Source: Flavobacterium sp. 245 (GTDB taxonomy: Bacteria > Bacteroidota > Bacteroidia > Flavobacteriales > Flavobacteriaceae). From it: a stretch of 64,000 nt of DNA. The stretch covers positions 37,193 to 101,192 of the forward strand of contig NZ_SNXB01000014.1 in assembly GCF_004362055.1 (NCBI RefSeq), written 5' to 3'. The translations under genes and the position numbers were made by a program. Shown one piece after another: positions 52,453-62,195 of this stretch. Position 1 is the stretch's first letter, and every line of letters begins with the position of its first letter. Below the pieces are notes generated by a model. That model did not search any database. It was not told the origin of the DNA and was given only the letters and a program-made list of their open reading frames with translations.

Positions 52453-53070
52453 ATGAAGATATTTATTACAGGAATTTCTACTGATGTTGGCAAAACTGTA
52501 GCTTCGACTATTGTAGTTGAAGCTTTAGAGGCCGATTATTGGAAACCGATACAAGCCGGAGATTTAGATTTGAGCGACACTCACAAGGTGAAAGCTAAAA
52601 TTTCCAATTCAAAATCGCATTTTTTTCCGAATGCTTACGAGTTAAACACGCCGGCAAGTCCGCATTTGGCAGCTGAAATTGATGGAATTACAATTGATTT
52701 GAAAAATATTCAAGAGCCAAAAACAGAAAATCATTTGGTTATTGAAGGAGCGGGAGGGATTTTTGTTCCGCTAAATGAAAAAGATACGATTGTAGATTTG
52801 ATTCAGAAGGATTATAAAGTAATTGTGGTTTCGAGACATTATTTAGGAAGCATCAATCATACTTTGTTGACTATTGAAGCTATTCAAAATAGAGGTTTTG
52901 AAGTCGCCGGAATTATCTTCAGCGGAAGCGAAAACAAATCGACTGAAAGTTTAATTCTGAATAAAACTGGAATTAAATGTATCGGAAGAATTGATGAAGA
53001 ACCTTATTTCGATCAAAACGTCATTCGCGAATACGCTGATTTGTTTCGAGAAAACCTTTTGAAAATGTAA
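52453..53070 (+). CDS. bioD: ATP-dependent dethiobiotin synthetase
   Basis: A 205-residue P-loop enzyme that closes the ureido ring of dethiobiotin from diaminopelargonate, CO2 and ATP. The P-loop is GISTDVGKT (residues 7-15), DYWKPIQAGD is the substrate-site segment, and VIEGAGGIFVPL is the conserved metal/phosphate region. Length is slightly short of the usual ~220. bioA follows 62 nt downstream. Confidence 0.95.
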   Translation: MKIFITGISTDVGKTVASTIVVEALEADYWKPIQAGDLDLSDTHKVKAKISNSKSHFFPNAYELNTPASPHLAAEIDGITIDLKNIQEPKTENHLVIEGAGGIFVPLNEKDTIVDLIQKDYKVIVVSRHYLGSINHTLLTIEAIQNRGFEVAGIIFSGSENKSTESLILNKTGIKCIGRIDEEPYFDQNVIREYADLFRENLLKM

Positions 53071-53132
53071 AATGTGTTTTGTAAAAAGTAAAATGCTTTC
53101 ATCTCACATCTAACAAAAAACATTTCACCACT

Positions 53133-54404
53133 ATGACATTAACAGAAAAAGACAGCCAATACCTTTGGCATCCTTATACACAGCACAAAACATCACAAAC
53201 ACCAATTGCCATTTCTAGAGGAGAAGGCGCATTGCTTTGGGACGAAAACAATAAAGAATATATTGATGCAATTGCGTCTTGGTGGGTTAATCCGTTTGGG
53301 CACAGCAATAAATTTATTGCCGATGCGATCTACAAACAGTTGACGACTTTAGAACATGTTTTATTTGGAGGTTTTACACACGAACCTGCAATAAAAGTCG
53401 CTGAAAAATTAATGGAAATTTTGCCAAAGAATCAGCAAAAAATCTTCTTTTCTGATAATGGTTCAACTGCGGTTGAAGTGGCAATTAAAGTAGCATTGCA
53501 ATATTTTTTCAATAAAAATGAAAAGCGTACAACTATAATTGCTTTCGAAAATGCCTTTCATGGAGATACTTTTGCTGCCATGGCGGCAAGCGGTATTTCA
53601 TTTTATACACAAGCTTTTCAAGGAATGTTTATTGATGTTGTCCGAATTCCGGTTCCGATAAAAGGGCAGGAGGAAGCAAGTTTTGAGGCACTGAAAAATG
53701 TAATTGAAAAACATAATTGCGCTGGATTCATTTTCGAGCCTTTGGTTCAAGGTGCAGCCGGAATGGTAATGTACGAACCAGAAGCCTTATCAAAACTGAT
53801 CGGAATTTGCAAAGAAAACAATGTTTTAACCATTGCCGATGAAGTAATGACAGGCTTTGGTAAAACGGGAAAAACCTTTGCAATGGATTATGTCGATGCC
53901 GATCCAGATATGATTTGTTTGTCGAAAGCGTTAACCGGCGGTACAATTCCAATGGCGATTACGACTTTTACCCAAGAAGTTTTTGATGCTTTTTATGACG
54001 ATGATATCAATAAAGCATTATTTCACGGTCATACTTTTACTGCAAATCCAACAGGTTGTGCTGCAGCATTGGCCAGTATCGATTTATTGCAGACTAATGA
54101 AATGCAGGCTAATATTGAAAGAATCCATAAAAGCCACTTAACATTTCAAAAGAAAATTGAAAGTCATGCAAAAGTAATAACAGCCAGAACGTTGGGAGTT
54201 ATTTTTGCTGTAGAAATCAAATCTGATTCGGAGGAAAGCTACTATGGATCGATGCGTACAAAATTGTATAATTTCTTTATCAATAAAGGAGTTATTTTAA
54301 GACCGGTTGGAAACATCGTTTACATTCTTCCTCCATACATAATGACAGATGAACAACTTCAAAAAGTCTATAAGACAATTGAAGAGGCCATAGAAATGGT
54401 TTAA
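53133..54404 (+). CDS. bioA: Adenosylmethionine-8-amino-7-oxononanoate aminotransferase
   Basis: A 423-residue class III PLP aminotransferase that converts KAPA to diaminopelargonate with SAM as amino donor. The N-terminal LWHPYTQHKTSQTP is the BioA signature. ADEVMTGFGKTGKTFAMD holds the PLP-binding Asp, and CLSKALTGGTIPMA the Schiff-base Lys. HGHTFTANPTGCAAALASI is also typical. It is part of the bioD-bioA-ketoacyl synthase cluster. Confidence 0.96.
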   Translation: MTLTEKDSQYLWHPYTQHKTSQTPIAISRGEGALLWDENNKEYIDAIASWWVNPFGHSNKFIADAIYKQLTTLEHVLFGGFTHEPAIKVAEKLMEILPKNQQKIFFSDNGSTAVEVAIKVALQYFFNKNEKRTTIIAFENAFHGDTFAAMAASGISFYTQAFQGMFIDVVRIPVPIKGQEEASFEALKNVIEKHNCAGFIFEPLVQGAAGMVMYEPEALSKLIGICKENNVLTIADEVMTGFGKTGKTFAMDYVDADPDMICLSKALTGGTIPMAITTFTQEVFDAFYDDDINKALFHGHTFTANPTGCAAALASIDLLQTNEMQANIERIHKSHLTFQKKIESHAKVITARTLGVIFAVEIKSDSEESYYGSMRTKLYNFFINKGVILRPVGNIVYILPPYIMTDEQLQKVYKTIEEAIEMV

Positions 54405-54525
54405 TCCGCGTCATCCGTGTTCCATTTTTAATAAAGCTTTGTAAACTTTATAGACAATTAATTCAAACATTTTATAAACTTTTGCGACCTTTGCGTAAAC
54501 CTTCGCGACCTTTGCGGTTAAATGC
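54405..54525. repeat. ATCCGCGTCATCCG and TTTGCGACCTTTGCG word repeats
   Basis: Just past bioA are ATCCGCGTCATCCGTG words (54402-54424). About 60 nt later, CTTTTGCGACCTTTGCGTAAACC and CTTCGCGACCTTTGCGG follow (54478-54522). These are degenerate members of two word families found elsewhere in the window. Confidence 0.55.
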
Positions 54526-54546
54526 AATTAGCATAAAAACAATATT

Positions 54547-55716
54547 TTGAATACACAAAAAATCTCCATAACAGCTTTTTCTTCTATTTCTCCTTTAGGA
54601 AATAATACTGATGAAGTTTGGAAAAAATACCTCGATAACCAACACTGCTTTTCGAAACGATTTTTAGATCAGCAGGAAACTTCTGTTGCTGCTTTAAGTG
54701 CGGAATCAAAACAGATTGTTTCTGAGATTAGGGAATCAGATCCTAAATATAAGTTTTTAGATGATTCGGTTTTGTTTGCTTTGGCAGCTTCGCGTAAAGC
54801 GGTTGAACAGGCAGGCTGGAGCTCAGATGATGTTTTCGGAATAAATATTGGCTCTTCAAGAGGAGCGACTGATTTATTTGAAAAACATTTTAAAGAATAT
54901 ATCAACACGGGGAAAGCTCAGACTTTAGCTTCGCCGACGACTACATTGGGAAATATTTCGTCTTGGATTGCTCATGATTTGCAAAGCACAGGTCCAGAAA
55001 TTTCGCATTCTATAACTTGTTCCACAGCGCTTCATGCCTTATTAAATGGCGTTGCTTGGCTGAAATCTGGAATGGCAGATAAGTTTTTGGTAGGTGGAAG
55101 TGAAGCGCCATTGACCGATTTTACTATTGCTCAAATGAGAGCTTTGAAAATCTATTCTCGTATTGATCAAGATCAGGAAGCTTGGCCAAATCTGGCTTTT
55201 GATTTTGAGAAAACGCAAAATACAATGATTTTAGGGGAAGGAGCAGCAGTTTGCTGTCTGGAAGCAGGAGAAACAGAAAATGCCATTGCTTATGTAACCG
55301 GAGTAGGTTATGCAACGGAAGTATTAGAACATAATATTTCGATTTCTGCGGAAGCAACTTGTTTTCAGAAATCAATGAAAATGGCCTTGAAAGAGGAAGA
55401 TTTAGAAAGTATTGATGCGATCGTGATGCATGCACCAGGAACAATCAAGGGAGATTTGACCGAATTGCGCGCAATTGAGAAAGTCTTTGGAGCGAAATTG
55501 CCTTTGCTGACCACTAATAAGTGGAAAATAGGTCACACGTTTGGTGCTTCTGGAATTTTGAGTTTAGAATTAGCGCTTATGATGATGCAGCAGGATACGT
55601 TTATTGCTGTGCCATTTGGAGAAAAACAGAATCAGAATAAAGCGATAAAAAAGGTTTTAATTAATGCTGTTGGTTTTGGCGGAAATGCAGTCAGTGTGTT
55701 AATTGAAAAGAGATAA
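54547..55716 (+). CDS. KAS II-like beta-ketoacyl synthase linked to biotin genes
   Basis: A 389-residue condensing enzyme with the full Cys-His-His set: SHSITCSTALHALLNG (Cys158), VMHAPGTIKGD (His295) and NKWKIGHTFGASG (His330, Lys325/327). It is shorter and more divergent than housekeeping FabF. No ATG is possible, because the frame opens after a TAG at 54529-54531, so TTG at 54547 is the start. Placed directly after bioA, it may extend the acyl chain of the pimeloyl precursor. No bioC or bioH is visible here. Confidence 0.85.
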   Translation: MNTQKISITAFSSISPLGNNTDEVWKKYLDNQHCFSKRFLDQQETSVAALSAESKQIVSEIRESDPKYKFLDDSVLFALAASRKAVEQAGWSSDDVFGINIGSSRGATDLFEKHFKEYINTGKAQTLASPTTTLGNISSWIAHDLQSTGPEISHSITCSTALHALLNGVAWLKSGMADKFLVGGSEAPLTDFTIAQMRALKIYSRIDQDQEAWPNLAFDFEKTQNTMILGEGAAVCCLEAGETENAIAYVTGVGYATEVLEHNISISAEATCFQKSMKMALKEEDLESIDAIVMHAPGTIKGDLTELRAIEKVFGAKLPLLTTNKWKIGHTFGASGILSLELALMMMQQDTFIAVPFGEKQNQNKAIKKVLINAVGFGGNAVSVLIEKR

Positions 55717-55744
55717 TTAAAGAAGAAAAACTTCTGAATATAAT

Positions 55745-55779
55745 AAAAAAAACCATCCGTGACGGCGGATGGTTTTTTT
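55745..55779. terminator. Bidirectional rho-independent terminator
   Basis: AAACCATCCG pairs with CGGATGGTTT around TGACGG, with long A and T runs. It separates the ketoacyl synthase gene (+) from the giant secreted protein (-). Confidence 0.92.
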
Positions 55780-55798
55780 ATGAAATGGTGTCTTTTAT

Positions 55799-58700
55799 TT
55801 ATTGGAAAATAATCTTTTTCGAAACTGTGAAGCCATTTTCTAAAGTAACTTTTACAATTAAAACCTGATTGCTTGACTGTAAATTTGAAACTTGCAATTC
55901 GTTAGAAGCAACTTTTGTTTTATTGTAAAGCAATTTTCCTGAGATGTCATAAATATTTACTTCTTTTAAAATTTCACTAGACGAAAGCACTTTTATTGTT
56001 TTGTCCTTTACTGAAACTAAAACTCCGTTTTCGATATTTTCGAAATCACCTGTACCTAGAGATTTATTAGTGTAGCGAAGTACAAATCGGTCTGGGAAAG
56101 TTCCTGCGACAGTTGTAAAAGTGTAATTGCTTGCCGTTAGGTCGTGAATTACAGAAGTGGTTTTGTCTTCTAAATAAATCTTCTGAGTAGTCATGTTTCC
56201 GTCGACTTCGTCAATAGAAATGGTGAAATTGCCATTAATGGTCGTACGATAGCCTAATGGTACGATATCTGCTTCTTTAAAAGGAAGCGCACGTCCTTGA
56301 ATTACTAATTTATCACTTTCATTGATGCTGTAAAAGTCCAGGTACTTATTTGCGTCAAAAGTGGTACCATCAAAAAGGCTTTCATATGCATCAGTCGCTC
56401 CTTCAATATAACCTACCATTAACTGCTTAAAAGCGCCTTCTGTATTGGTCATATTTAACCATACACGATGTTTTTCTAATCCAGTTGTTTTAGAATCTTT
56501 TCCTGGCTTATAGAATTGGCCATTATCCTTTCCTCCTGATCGCATAGCGTTGGTAAAAACTAGTGATCCAGGAGTTTTTGTTCCCGCAAAGAAAGCTTGT
56601 CCTGCACCAATCTGACCGCTTGGTCTTGCATAGTTGTTTGAATTATTTGCCGATCCTGCCGGTTCTGCGACTTTTACACTACCGGTAAGATTATAAGTAG
56701 CATAATCATCTGAACCATATTGATATGCACCTCCTAATACTACGGGTGTGTTATGTGTCCAGAAATAAAGAGTTCCTTTTAACATGTCACGATTTGCAAG
56801 TATAAATTTTTCAGCATCCAAAGCTGATGGATAAGGATTTCCAACAAGATAAAATTTGTCAGCATTCAAGTTTTCAGTATTAATAGTACCGTTATTTGGT
56901 ATTCCTGAAAAAGTCGCCGTGTAAGTAACTCTGTCCGTATTCGAATAATTTTCTGGACCACGAATAATATAACCTTTGCCAGGAGTCATAACGCCTGTTT
57001 TAGACATTGCAACCCATCCAGAACCACTATGATAATAGATTTTGCTTGGATCAGTTAAAGGAGAAATTCCAGCAGGAGTTTGCCCTTGTACAGGTGTTGA
57101 CCAATAAGTATAATCAGCTTGACGAATTCCTGGAGTTGTACGCTGATAGGAAATTTTACCGCTGTTTATGTTTGGCGTATTGTCTGTTTGAATTAAGCTT
57201 GCTTTGTTTTCGAAAAATAATGAGCCTGATGTTGAGGCAGATGATAAAACTTTAACGGCACTGTAAACTCTCAAAGTAGTACTGCTTTTAACAAGTAGTG
57301 AAGCTTGATCATTAATAGTTAGTGTATAGGCGTAGGAGTCCAAATTTTCATCTGAAATAACTGGGTTTTTTGCTACGCCCGCAGGTATAATAACACAGTC
57401 TGTTGCAGATGGAATTCCTGATGGACTCCAGTTACCTGCTACATTCCAATCTGTGCTTGTTGCTCCTGTCCATGTTTTAGACATTGGAGTATTAACTTGT
57501 AATGATGTTCCTGTTGGTGAAATACAGCCCAAAGCATTTTTTGAAGTTACGATATAAGTATTTGGATCTAGTGAGTCGAATACAGTTTGATTGTAATAAT
57601 CAGTTCCGTTGATGCTATAGGTAAGTCCACTGACTGGAGTAATTGTAATAGTTCCTTTAGTTCCAGAGCAAGTTGGCTGTGTAGTTACGGTTGCTGAAGG
57701 AGCTGTTGGTTTTGCATTAGTAATAAAGGCGCCTGAAACACTACTTGTTGCGGTACCACAATTTCCGGTAACAATACAATAGTAATAATATGATGTTCCT
57801 GCAGTTCCAGGTTGTGGAGTATAAGTATTGGTGTTAGCATTATTTGCTGTGCCTAATGACGTCCCACCTATAGTGCTGTTTGTTGTGTTTCTATACCATT
57901 GATATTCAATAGAAGATTGACCTCCTCTTGGAGTTCCTACTGCAGTAACAGAAATAGGTGTAAAGGCGGTACCGCTGCATACTGACTGTCCAGCTATTGA
58001 CTCAACTGTAATTGCAGTTGTTACGTCAATATCTATTGCGCTGTATATAGATTCTGCACTACATGCTCCGTTATCAACCACAACTCGGTATTGTCTGGTT
58101 GTTCCAGACATTGATGTTGGAGTATAGGTAATTTCTCCGGCAGTATTTGGAATGTCGATATAGTTTACGTTGCCTCCAGTGCTATATTGCCATTTTACAA
58201 TTACTGATCTATCTGGATATGGTACATTGCGATTAGCGTAAGTATTAAATGTTAATGGTGGTAATGTTTCGCCAGGACAAATATGTTTTCCGCCATTAAC
58301 TTGACCTTGGTCCAGCATTACGATTTCTGTTGTGTATGTGCCGGGAGTAGAAGTGGTGCATCCATTGGCATTGGTATAATTAACACTTACTGTTTTTGAT
58401 CCTGTAGTTAACCATTCAATTACAATATAGCTATCAGTAGCAGTTCCTTTATCAATAAGTTTGTAATCAGTATTAAGTACTCCTGAAACAGACCATATAT
58501 AATTAGACTTTCCTCCTTGAGTATCATACGCTATATGCCTATTTGCACAGGTTTTTGCTTTTGGTGTTGTAGTAATTGTTGGAGTATATACAGTTACTGT
58601 TCTGGCAGTTGATGTTACTGCTGAGGCACAAGTTCCAGTTACAACTACGTCATAGCTTCCTGCGTCAGAAGCTGTCGGATTAGTTAGAGTAAGCGTGGCA

Positions 58701-60955
58701 GATGTTGCCCCGCTTATAACACCTCCGTTTGTAATTGGAGTTAAGTCTTTTCGCCATTGATAAGTTAATCCTGTTCCTGTAGCTACAACGGTCATTGACT
58801 GTGTGCCATTTCCTGAACAAGTTGCTGCAGGCGCAGTTGGTTGTGTTGTTATTGCTGTCGCTGTATTTATTGTAACAGCAACAGGAGTTGAAGTTACAGC
58901 TGGTGCGCAAGAACCACTGATTTGTACAGTATAGCTTCCTTGGTTTGCTGTTGTTGGGTTAGTTAAAGTAAGCGTTGCTGTTGTCGCCCCGGCTACAACT
59001 CCTCCGTTTGTTACATTTGTACCGTCTTTTTTCCATTGATAAGTTAATGGCCCTGTTCCTGAAGCTACAACAGTCATTGACTGGGTACCGCTTCCTGAGC
59101 ACGTTGCTGCAGGAGCAGTCGGCTGTGTTGTTATTGTAGGAGCGGAATTTATTGTGACAGTAACTGGATTAGAAGTTACGATTGGAGAACAAGTTCCAGT
59201 TATAACTACATCATAACTTCCTGCGTCAGAAGTTGTCGGATTAGTTAAGGTAAGCGTGGCTGATGTTGCCCCGCCAATGACTGTTCCGTTTGACAAGTTA
59301 ATGCCACCTTTTCTCCATTGATAAGTTAATCCTGTTCCTGAAGCCGCAACAGTCATTGACTGCGTACCGTTTCCTGAACAAGTAGTAGCTGGAATTGCAG
59401 GCTGAGTTGTGATTGAAGGTGATGTGCAGCTAAAAATTTCATCTGCACCCATGTAAGGTTTTGTCCTGCTATCGCCTTGAATGTCATTTGTTATTGCTGA
59501 TAATGTAGAATCCCCAATTAAACTTTCGTTGATTATATTTCCTGCAGCTAAAAACAACTCAGATGAGAATGTTGGCACGGCACTTAGTGAACCCGTATCC
59601 TGACCTGTACTTGTTTGCCATTCTGTAATCGTTGATGAATCAGAATTTGGGCTTCCCATGTGTCCGATCTTGCCACCAGAGCTGGTTACGTAATTATTAT
59701 ATCTTATAAATGAAAAAGCATTTTTATTTGTACTAGTATAAATTGCAAAGCGAGTACCACTAGTTTGAGAATTAGAGAATATATTGTTTCGTATGTCCAA
59801 AACACTGCCATCGGCAATAAATAAACAAGCTGATAAAACATTCTGATTCATATTTAATGATACAGTATTGTAATAGATGTTTATTTTTTTTCCGTTGTTA
59901 ATATAGATACCATGTCCTGCATTATTGTAATCATCCTTATTGTTATAAGGAGAAGTATAGACGGAACTGATAAAGTTATTTGCAATAGTTGAATTTGATG
60001 TAACAGAATTATCTAAATCAATATAAATTCCTCGTGAACCAGACTGAACAGATTTAATATTTGAAATTTTATTCTGAAGTATAGAACCGTTTGATGATTT
60101 TCCTTTTATTGTAATACCGTAGATAAAGGTGCTGTTGTCACTTCTTAAAAAATTATCTAAAGTATTTTTGGTGATGCTGAAAGAATCTGCATTATCAATT
60201 ATAATTCCATTAAGCGTGATCTCTTTTCCAGAACCTCCAAAATCATTACTTGAAATAGTCAAGTTTTTTGAAGTGGAGTTTTTATTTCCTTTAATATTTA
60301 TACCATTTCTCACAGCCGAAATGGTATTGTTGGTAATAGTGTTGTAGCTGTTTGGACTGTCTTCTTCCTTTGTAATGTCAGAAGAACTTGATGAAAGAAT
60401 ACCATTTAAGCAAGTGCTGTTCTCATTACTTGGAGTATTAAGGCTTCCAAGAATGATAGTGTTTTTAATAGTATTATAAGTTGCTCCATTAGAGTTTGAA
60501 GCACTACCAATCCAAATTACGCTTTCGCTGTTATTGTCGGCAGCAACAGTACTTTTTATTGTCAGGTTTTTAGTTGTGCCATTGATTGTATTACTACCAT
60601 CAATAATGACATAATCAGCTCCGTTTAGTTTAATTAGCGAAGTATTTGTCCAAACTTGACCTCCAGAAATTGTAATAGTTTTGCCTACATTCGGTTTAAT
60701 AGTAAGAGTGTTGGTTGCGCTAGAGCCTACAATTTGATCAATAACAATTTGTGATGCTAGTGGTTGATTTTCATTTAAAAGTAAAGTTACTGCGCCACTT
60801 ATTCCGTCTCTGTTGATGCGGCTTACTGCATCCGCTAAAGTGGGAAAATCAGAGCCTGAACCACCAACTGTGTAATCACGACCGGTTAAAGCTTGGGCAA
60901 ATCCAAAAAAAGGCAATAGTAAAAATAAAAAACTTAAAAGTAATTTTCTAATCAT
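55799..60955 (-). CDS. Giant T9SS-secreted protein: beta-helix, Ig-like repeats, SprB-like repeat, sorting domain
   Basis: A 1718-residue protein with a signal peptide (MIRKLLLSFLFLLLPFFGFAQ). Residues ~70-480 are right-handed beta-helix-like. Three Ig-like repeats of about 97 residues (ATCSGNGTQSMTV, SDAGSYDVV) span about 505-805. Later comes a SprB-repeat-like unit (TQPTCSGTKGTITITPVSG) and the T9SS module TWTGATSTDWNVAGNWSP. The last ~75 residues (VNIYDISGKLLYNK) are a type A T9SS C-terminal domain. It is probably a cell-surface adhesin. The start at 60955 begins the signal peptide; an ATG five codons upstream is less likely. Confidence 0.9.
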   Translation of the reverse strand: MIRKLLLSFLFLLLPFFGFAQALTGRDYTVGGSGSDFPTLADAVSRINRDGISGAVTLLLNENQPLASQIVIDQIVGSSATNTLTIKPNVGKTITISGGQVWTNTSLIKLNGADYVIIDGSNTINGTTKNLTIKSTVAADNNSESVIWIGSASNSNGATYNTIKNTIILGSLNTPSNENSTCLNGILSSSSSDITKEEDSPNSYNTITNNTISAVRNGINIKGNKNSTSKNLTISSNDFGGSGKEITLNGIIIDNADSFSITKNTLDNFLRSDNSTFIYGITIKGKSSNGSILQNKISNIKSVQSGSRGIYIDLDNSVTSNSTIANNFISSVYTSPYNNKDDYNNAGHGIYINNGKKINIYYNTVSLNMNQNVLSACLFIADGSVLDIRNNIFSNSQTSGTRFAIYTSTNKNAFSFIRYNNYVTSSGGKIGHMGSPNSDSSTITEWQTSTGQDTGSLSAVPTFSSELFLAAGNIINESLIGDSTLSAITNDIQGDSRTKPYMGADEIFSCTSPSITTQPAIPATTCSGNGTQSMTVAASGTGLTYQWRKGGINLSNGTVIGGATSATLTLTNPTTSDAGSYDVVITGTCSPIVTSNPVTVTINSAPTITTQPTAPAATCSGSGTQSMTVVASGTGPLTYQWKKDGTNVTNGGVVAGATTATLTLTNPTTANQGSYTVQISGSCAPAVTSTPVAVTINTATAITTQPTAPAATCSGNGTQSMTVVATGTGLTYQWRKDLTPITNGGVISGATSATLTLTNPTASDAGSYDVVVTGTCASAVTSTARTVTVYTPTITTTPKAKTCANRHIAYDTQGGKSNYIWSVSGVLNTDYKLIDKGTATDSYIVIEWLTTGSKTVSVNYTNANGCTTSTPGTYTTEIVMLDQGQVNGGKHICPGETLPPLTFNTYANRNVPYPDRSVIVKWQYSTGGNVNYIDIPNTAGEITYTPTSMSGTTRQYRVVVDNGACSAESIYSAIDIDVTTAITVESIAGQSVCSGTAFTPISVTAVGTPRGGQSSIEYQWYRNTTNSTIGGTSLGTANNANTNTYTPQPGTAGTSYYYYCIVTGNCGTATSSVSGAFITNAKPTAPSATVTTQPTCSGTKGTITITPVSGLTYSINGTDYYNQTVFDSLDPNTYIVTSKNALGCISPTGTSLQVNTPMSKTWTGATSTDWNVAGNWSPSGIPSATDCVIIPAGVAKNPVISDENLDSYAYTLTINDQASLLVKSSTTLRVYSAVKVLSSASTSGSLFFENKASLIQTDNTPNINSGKISYQRTTPGIRQADYTYWSTPVQGQTPAGISPLTDPSKIYYHSGSGWVAMSKTGVMTPGKGYIIRGPENYSNTDRVTYTATFSGIPNNGTINTENLNADKFYLVGNPYPSALDAEKFILANRDMLKGTLYFWTHNTPVVLGGAYQYGSDDYATYNLTGSVKVAEPAGSANNSNNYARPSGQIGAGQAFFAGTKTPGSLVFTNAMRSGGKDNGQFYKPGKDSKTTGLEKHRVWLNMTNTEGAFKQLMVGYIEGATDAYESLFDGTTFDANKYLDFYSINESDKLVIQGRALPFKEADIVPLGYRTTINGNFTISIDEVDGNMTTQKIYLEDKTTSVIHDLTASNYTFTTVAGTFPDRFVLRYTNKSLGTGDFENIENGVLVSVKDKTIKVLSSSEILKEVNIYDISGKLLYNKTKVASNELQVSNLQSSNQVLIVKVTLENGFTVSKKIIFQ
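58590..59430 (-). repeat. Three in-frame Ig-like coding repeats
   Basis: Three units of about 290 bp repeat within the giant secreted protein; each contains TACAACNGTCATTGACTG-type plus-strand blocks (near 58785, 59068 and 59348). They correspond to Ig-like domains starting at the TTQP(A/T)xPA(A/T)TCSG motif. Divergence between units is moderate, so they are older than the adhesin repeats at 63.5 kb. Confidence 0.8.
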
Positions 60956-61437
60956 ATTAAATCGTGGCATTTAATTTTTAAAAACGGTTTTTTTATTTTG
61001 TTTTGTTTAACGTTCGTATGCCATCAATTTCTTGAAAAAGCTACATCCAAAAGAAGCCAAGTAGTCATGTTAAGTGGTTTCAATCAGGATGTTATGCTGG
61101 CATAGCATTTAACCTAGCAAAGATATATACATCTACGAGTTTCGAAAAAAGATGGTTTTAGAAAGGGTGATTAATCGATGAAGTGTTTAGATTAATCGTT
61201 GAAATGCATGTTGAAAATGCGGTATTTATGGTAATTCTTATAAAACAGTAAAATTAATTATAAGAAAAGTCGCAACATATCAGGTAAAACAGTTGTGTTT
61301 TTGCAATTTCAAACCAAAAAACGTCTAACATATTGCGTAATTCGCAAGAAAACGACATTTGTATAGGAAAGTATTTTCTGATAAATTGGTTGTTTTTCAG
61401 GAAATTAAGAAGAAGTATTATGTGAGAAAAATGGAAG
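60956..61437. other. Gene-free spacer, recX to giant secreted protein
   Basis: 482 bp without a credible gene; a short minus-strand frame here overlaps recX out of frame and is rejected. It includes the promoter region of the giant protein and a small palindrome, TGCTGGCATAGCA (about 61096-61108). No terminator hairpin is clear after recX. Confidence 0.5.
61118..61125 (-). promoter_or_regulatory. Candidate -7 element for the giant secreted protein
   Basis: On the minus strand TATCTTTG matches TAnnTTTG, giving a leader of about 155 nt. A -33 TTG was not found. Confidence 0.4.
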
Positions 61438-61908
61438 TTATTCTTGTTCCAGTTCTTTAGCTTTTTCATAAACAAAATTGCTCTCATAACCCCGACGAAG
61501 AAGATAGTCGCAAAACTTTTTTCTTTTCTTAAGTTGATTTTTTTCTTGGATGCTATTCCAGCATTTTTCAGAAAGTTCATTAAAAGTGATTTCATATTCT
61601 TCTGCTGAAATTTCTTTTAGTGCCAAAGTGATATTTGTTGAAGATATATTTCGGAGTTTGAGTTCATTGGTAATTCTGATTTTTCCCCAAGATTTCATGC
61701 GATGTTTACCTCTTGCAAAAGAACAGGCAAATCGAGTTTCGTTCAAAAAATTCCCTTCAATAAGCTGAACCACAATTATATCAATTTCGTCTGCCGTCAT
61801 TTTTAAGCTGTATAATTTTGAAACTACTTCATCGTGACAGCGTTCTTGATACGCACAAAAGTGTTCTAATTTCTGTAAAGCTTCTTTTGGAGTACAAATT
61901 GAATTCAT
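61438..61908 (-). CDS. recX: Regulatory protein RecX
   Basis: A 156-residue protein that binds RecA filaments and modulates recombination. The tandem three-helix RecX repeats are visible: LEHFCAYQERCHDEVVSKL, then FLNETRFACSFARGKHRMKSWG (the strongest motif; family FAxxFVRxKxxxxWG), and CDYLLRRGYESNFVYEKAKEL. Size and start fit. recA is not in the window. The gene lies between two giant surface-protein genes; no functional link is implied. Confidence 0.92.
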   Translation of the reverse strand: MNSICTPKEALQKLEHFCAYQERCHDEVVSKLYSLKMTADEIDIIVVQLIEGNFLNETRFACSFARGKHRMKSWGKIRITNELKLRNISSTNITLALKEISAEEYEITFNELSEKCWNSIQEKNQLKKRKKFCDYLLRRGYESNFVYEKAKELEQE

Positions 61909-62012
61909 GTGTTTTTTCTTGCTTTTTAACTATAAATATTAAAAATAGTCATTTTGTTGTTAAATTTTATGATAATTTTTTTCGATTTCTTAAAAAGAAA
62001 ACAGCTAAAATG

Positions 62013-62042
62013 TTGTGTGTGTGCGGAATTATAATATTTTTG
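62013..62042 (+). promoter_or_regulatory. Candidate promoter of the glycine-rich adhesin
   Basis: TTG at 62013-62015 and TATTTTTG at 62035-62042 with a 19-nt spacer match the Bacteroidota consensus. The leader would be about 148 nt. Confidence 0.65.
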
Positions 62043-62057
62043 TACGATAATATCGTA
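62043..62057. promoter_or_regulatory. Palindrome at the predicted transcription start
   Basis: TACGATAATATCGTA is a perfect 6-3-6 inverted repeat that begins directly after the -7 element, where a repressor could block initiation. Confidence 0.45.
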
Positions 62058-62195
62058 AGTTAAGACTGCTTGAAAAACAGGGTTTTAACCTTTGATAGTA
62101 AAGTTTTAAAAGCCAAAATTAAAGCATTGCCCAAGAAATGCAATGCGGTTTTGTTTCTTTATAACGCCAAAAACAAATTTAATACCACGCCTTAT

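Noticed and set aside
58590..59430. Possible CRISPR-like array
   Set aside because: The periodic blocks are Ig-like coding repeats of about 290 bp, far too long and in frame, with no short repeats and unique spacers.
61254..61595. 113-residue minus-strand frame overlapping recX
   Set aside because: It overlaps the well-supported recX gene in another frame and shows no domain or signal peptide.
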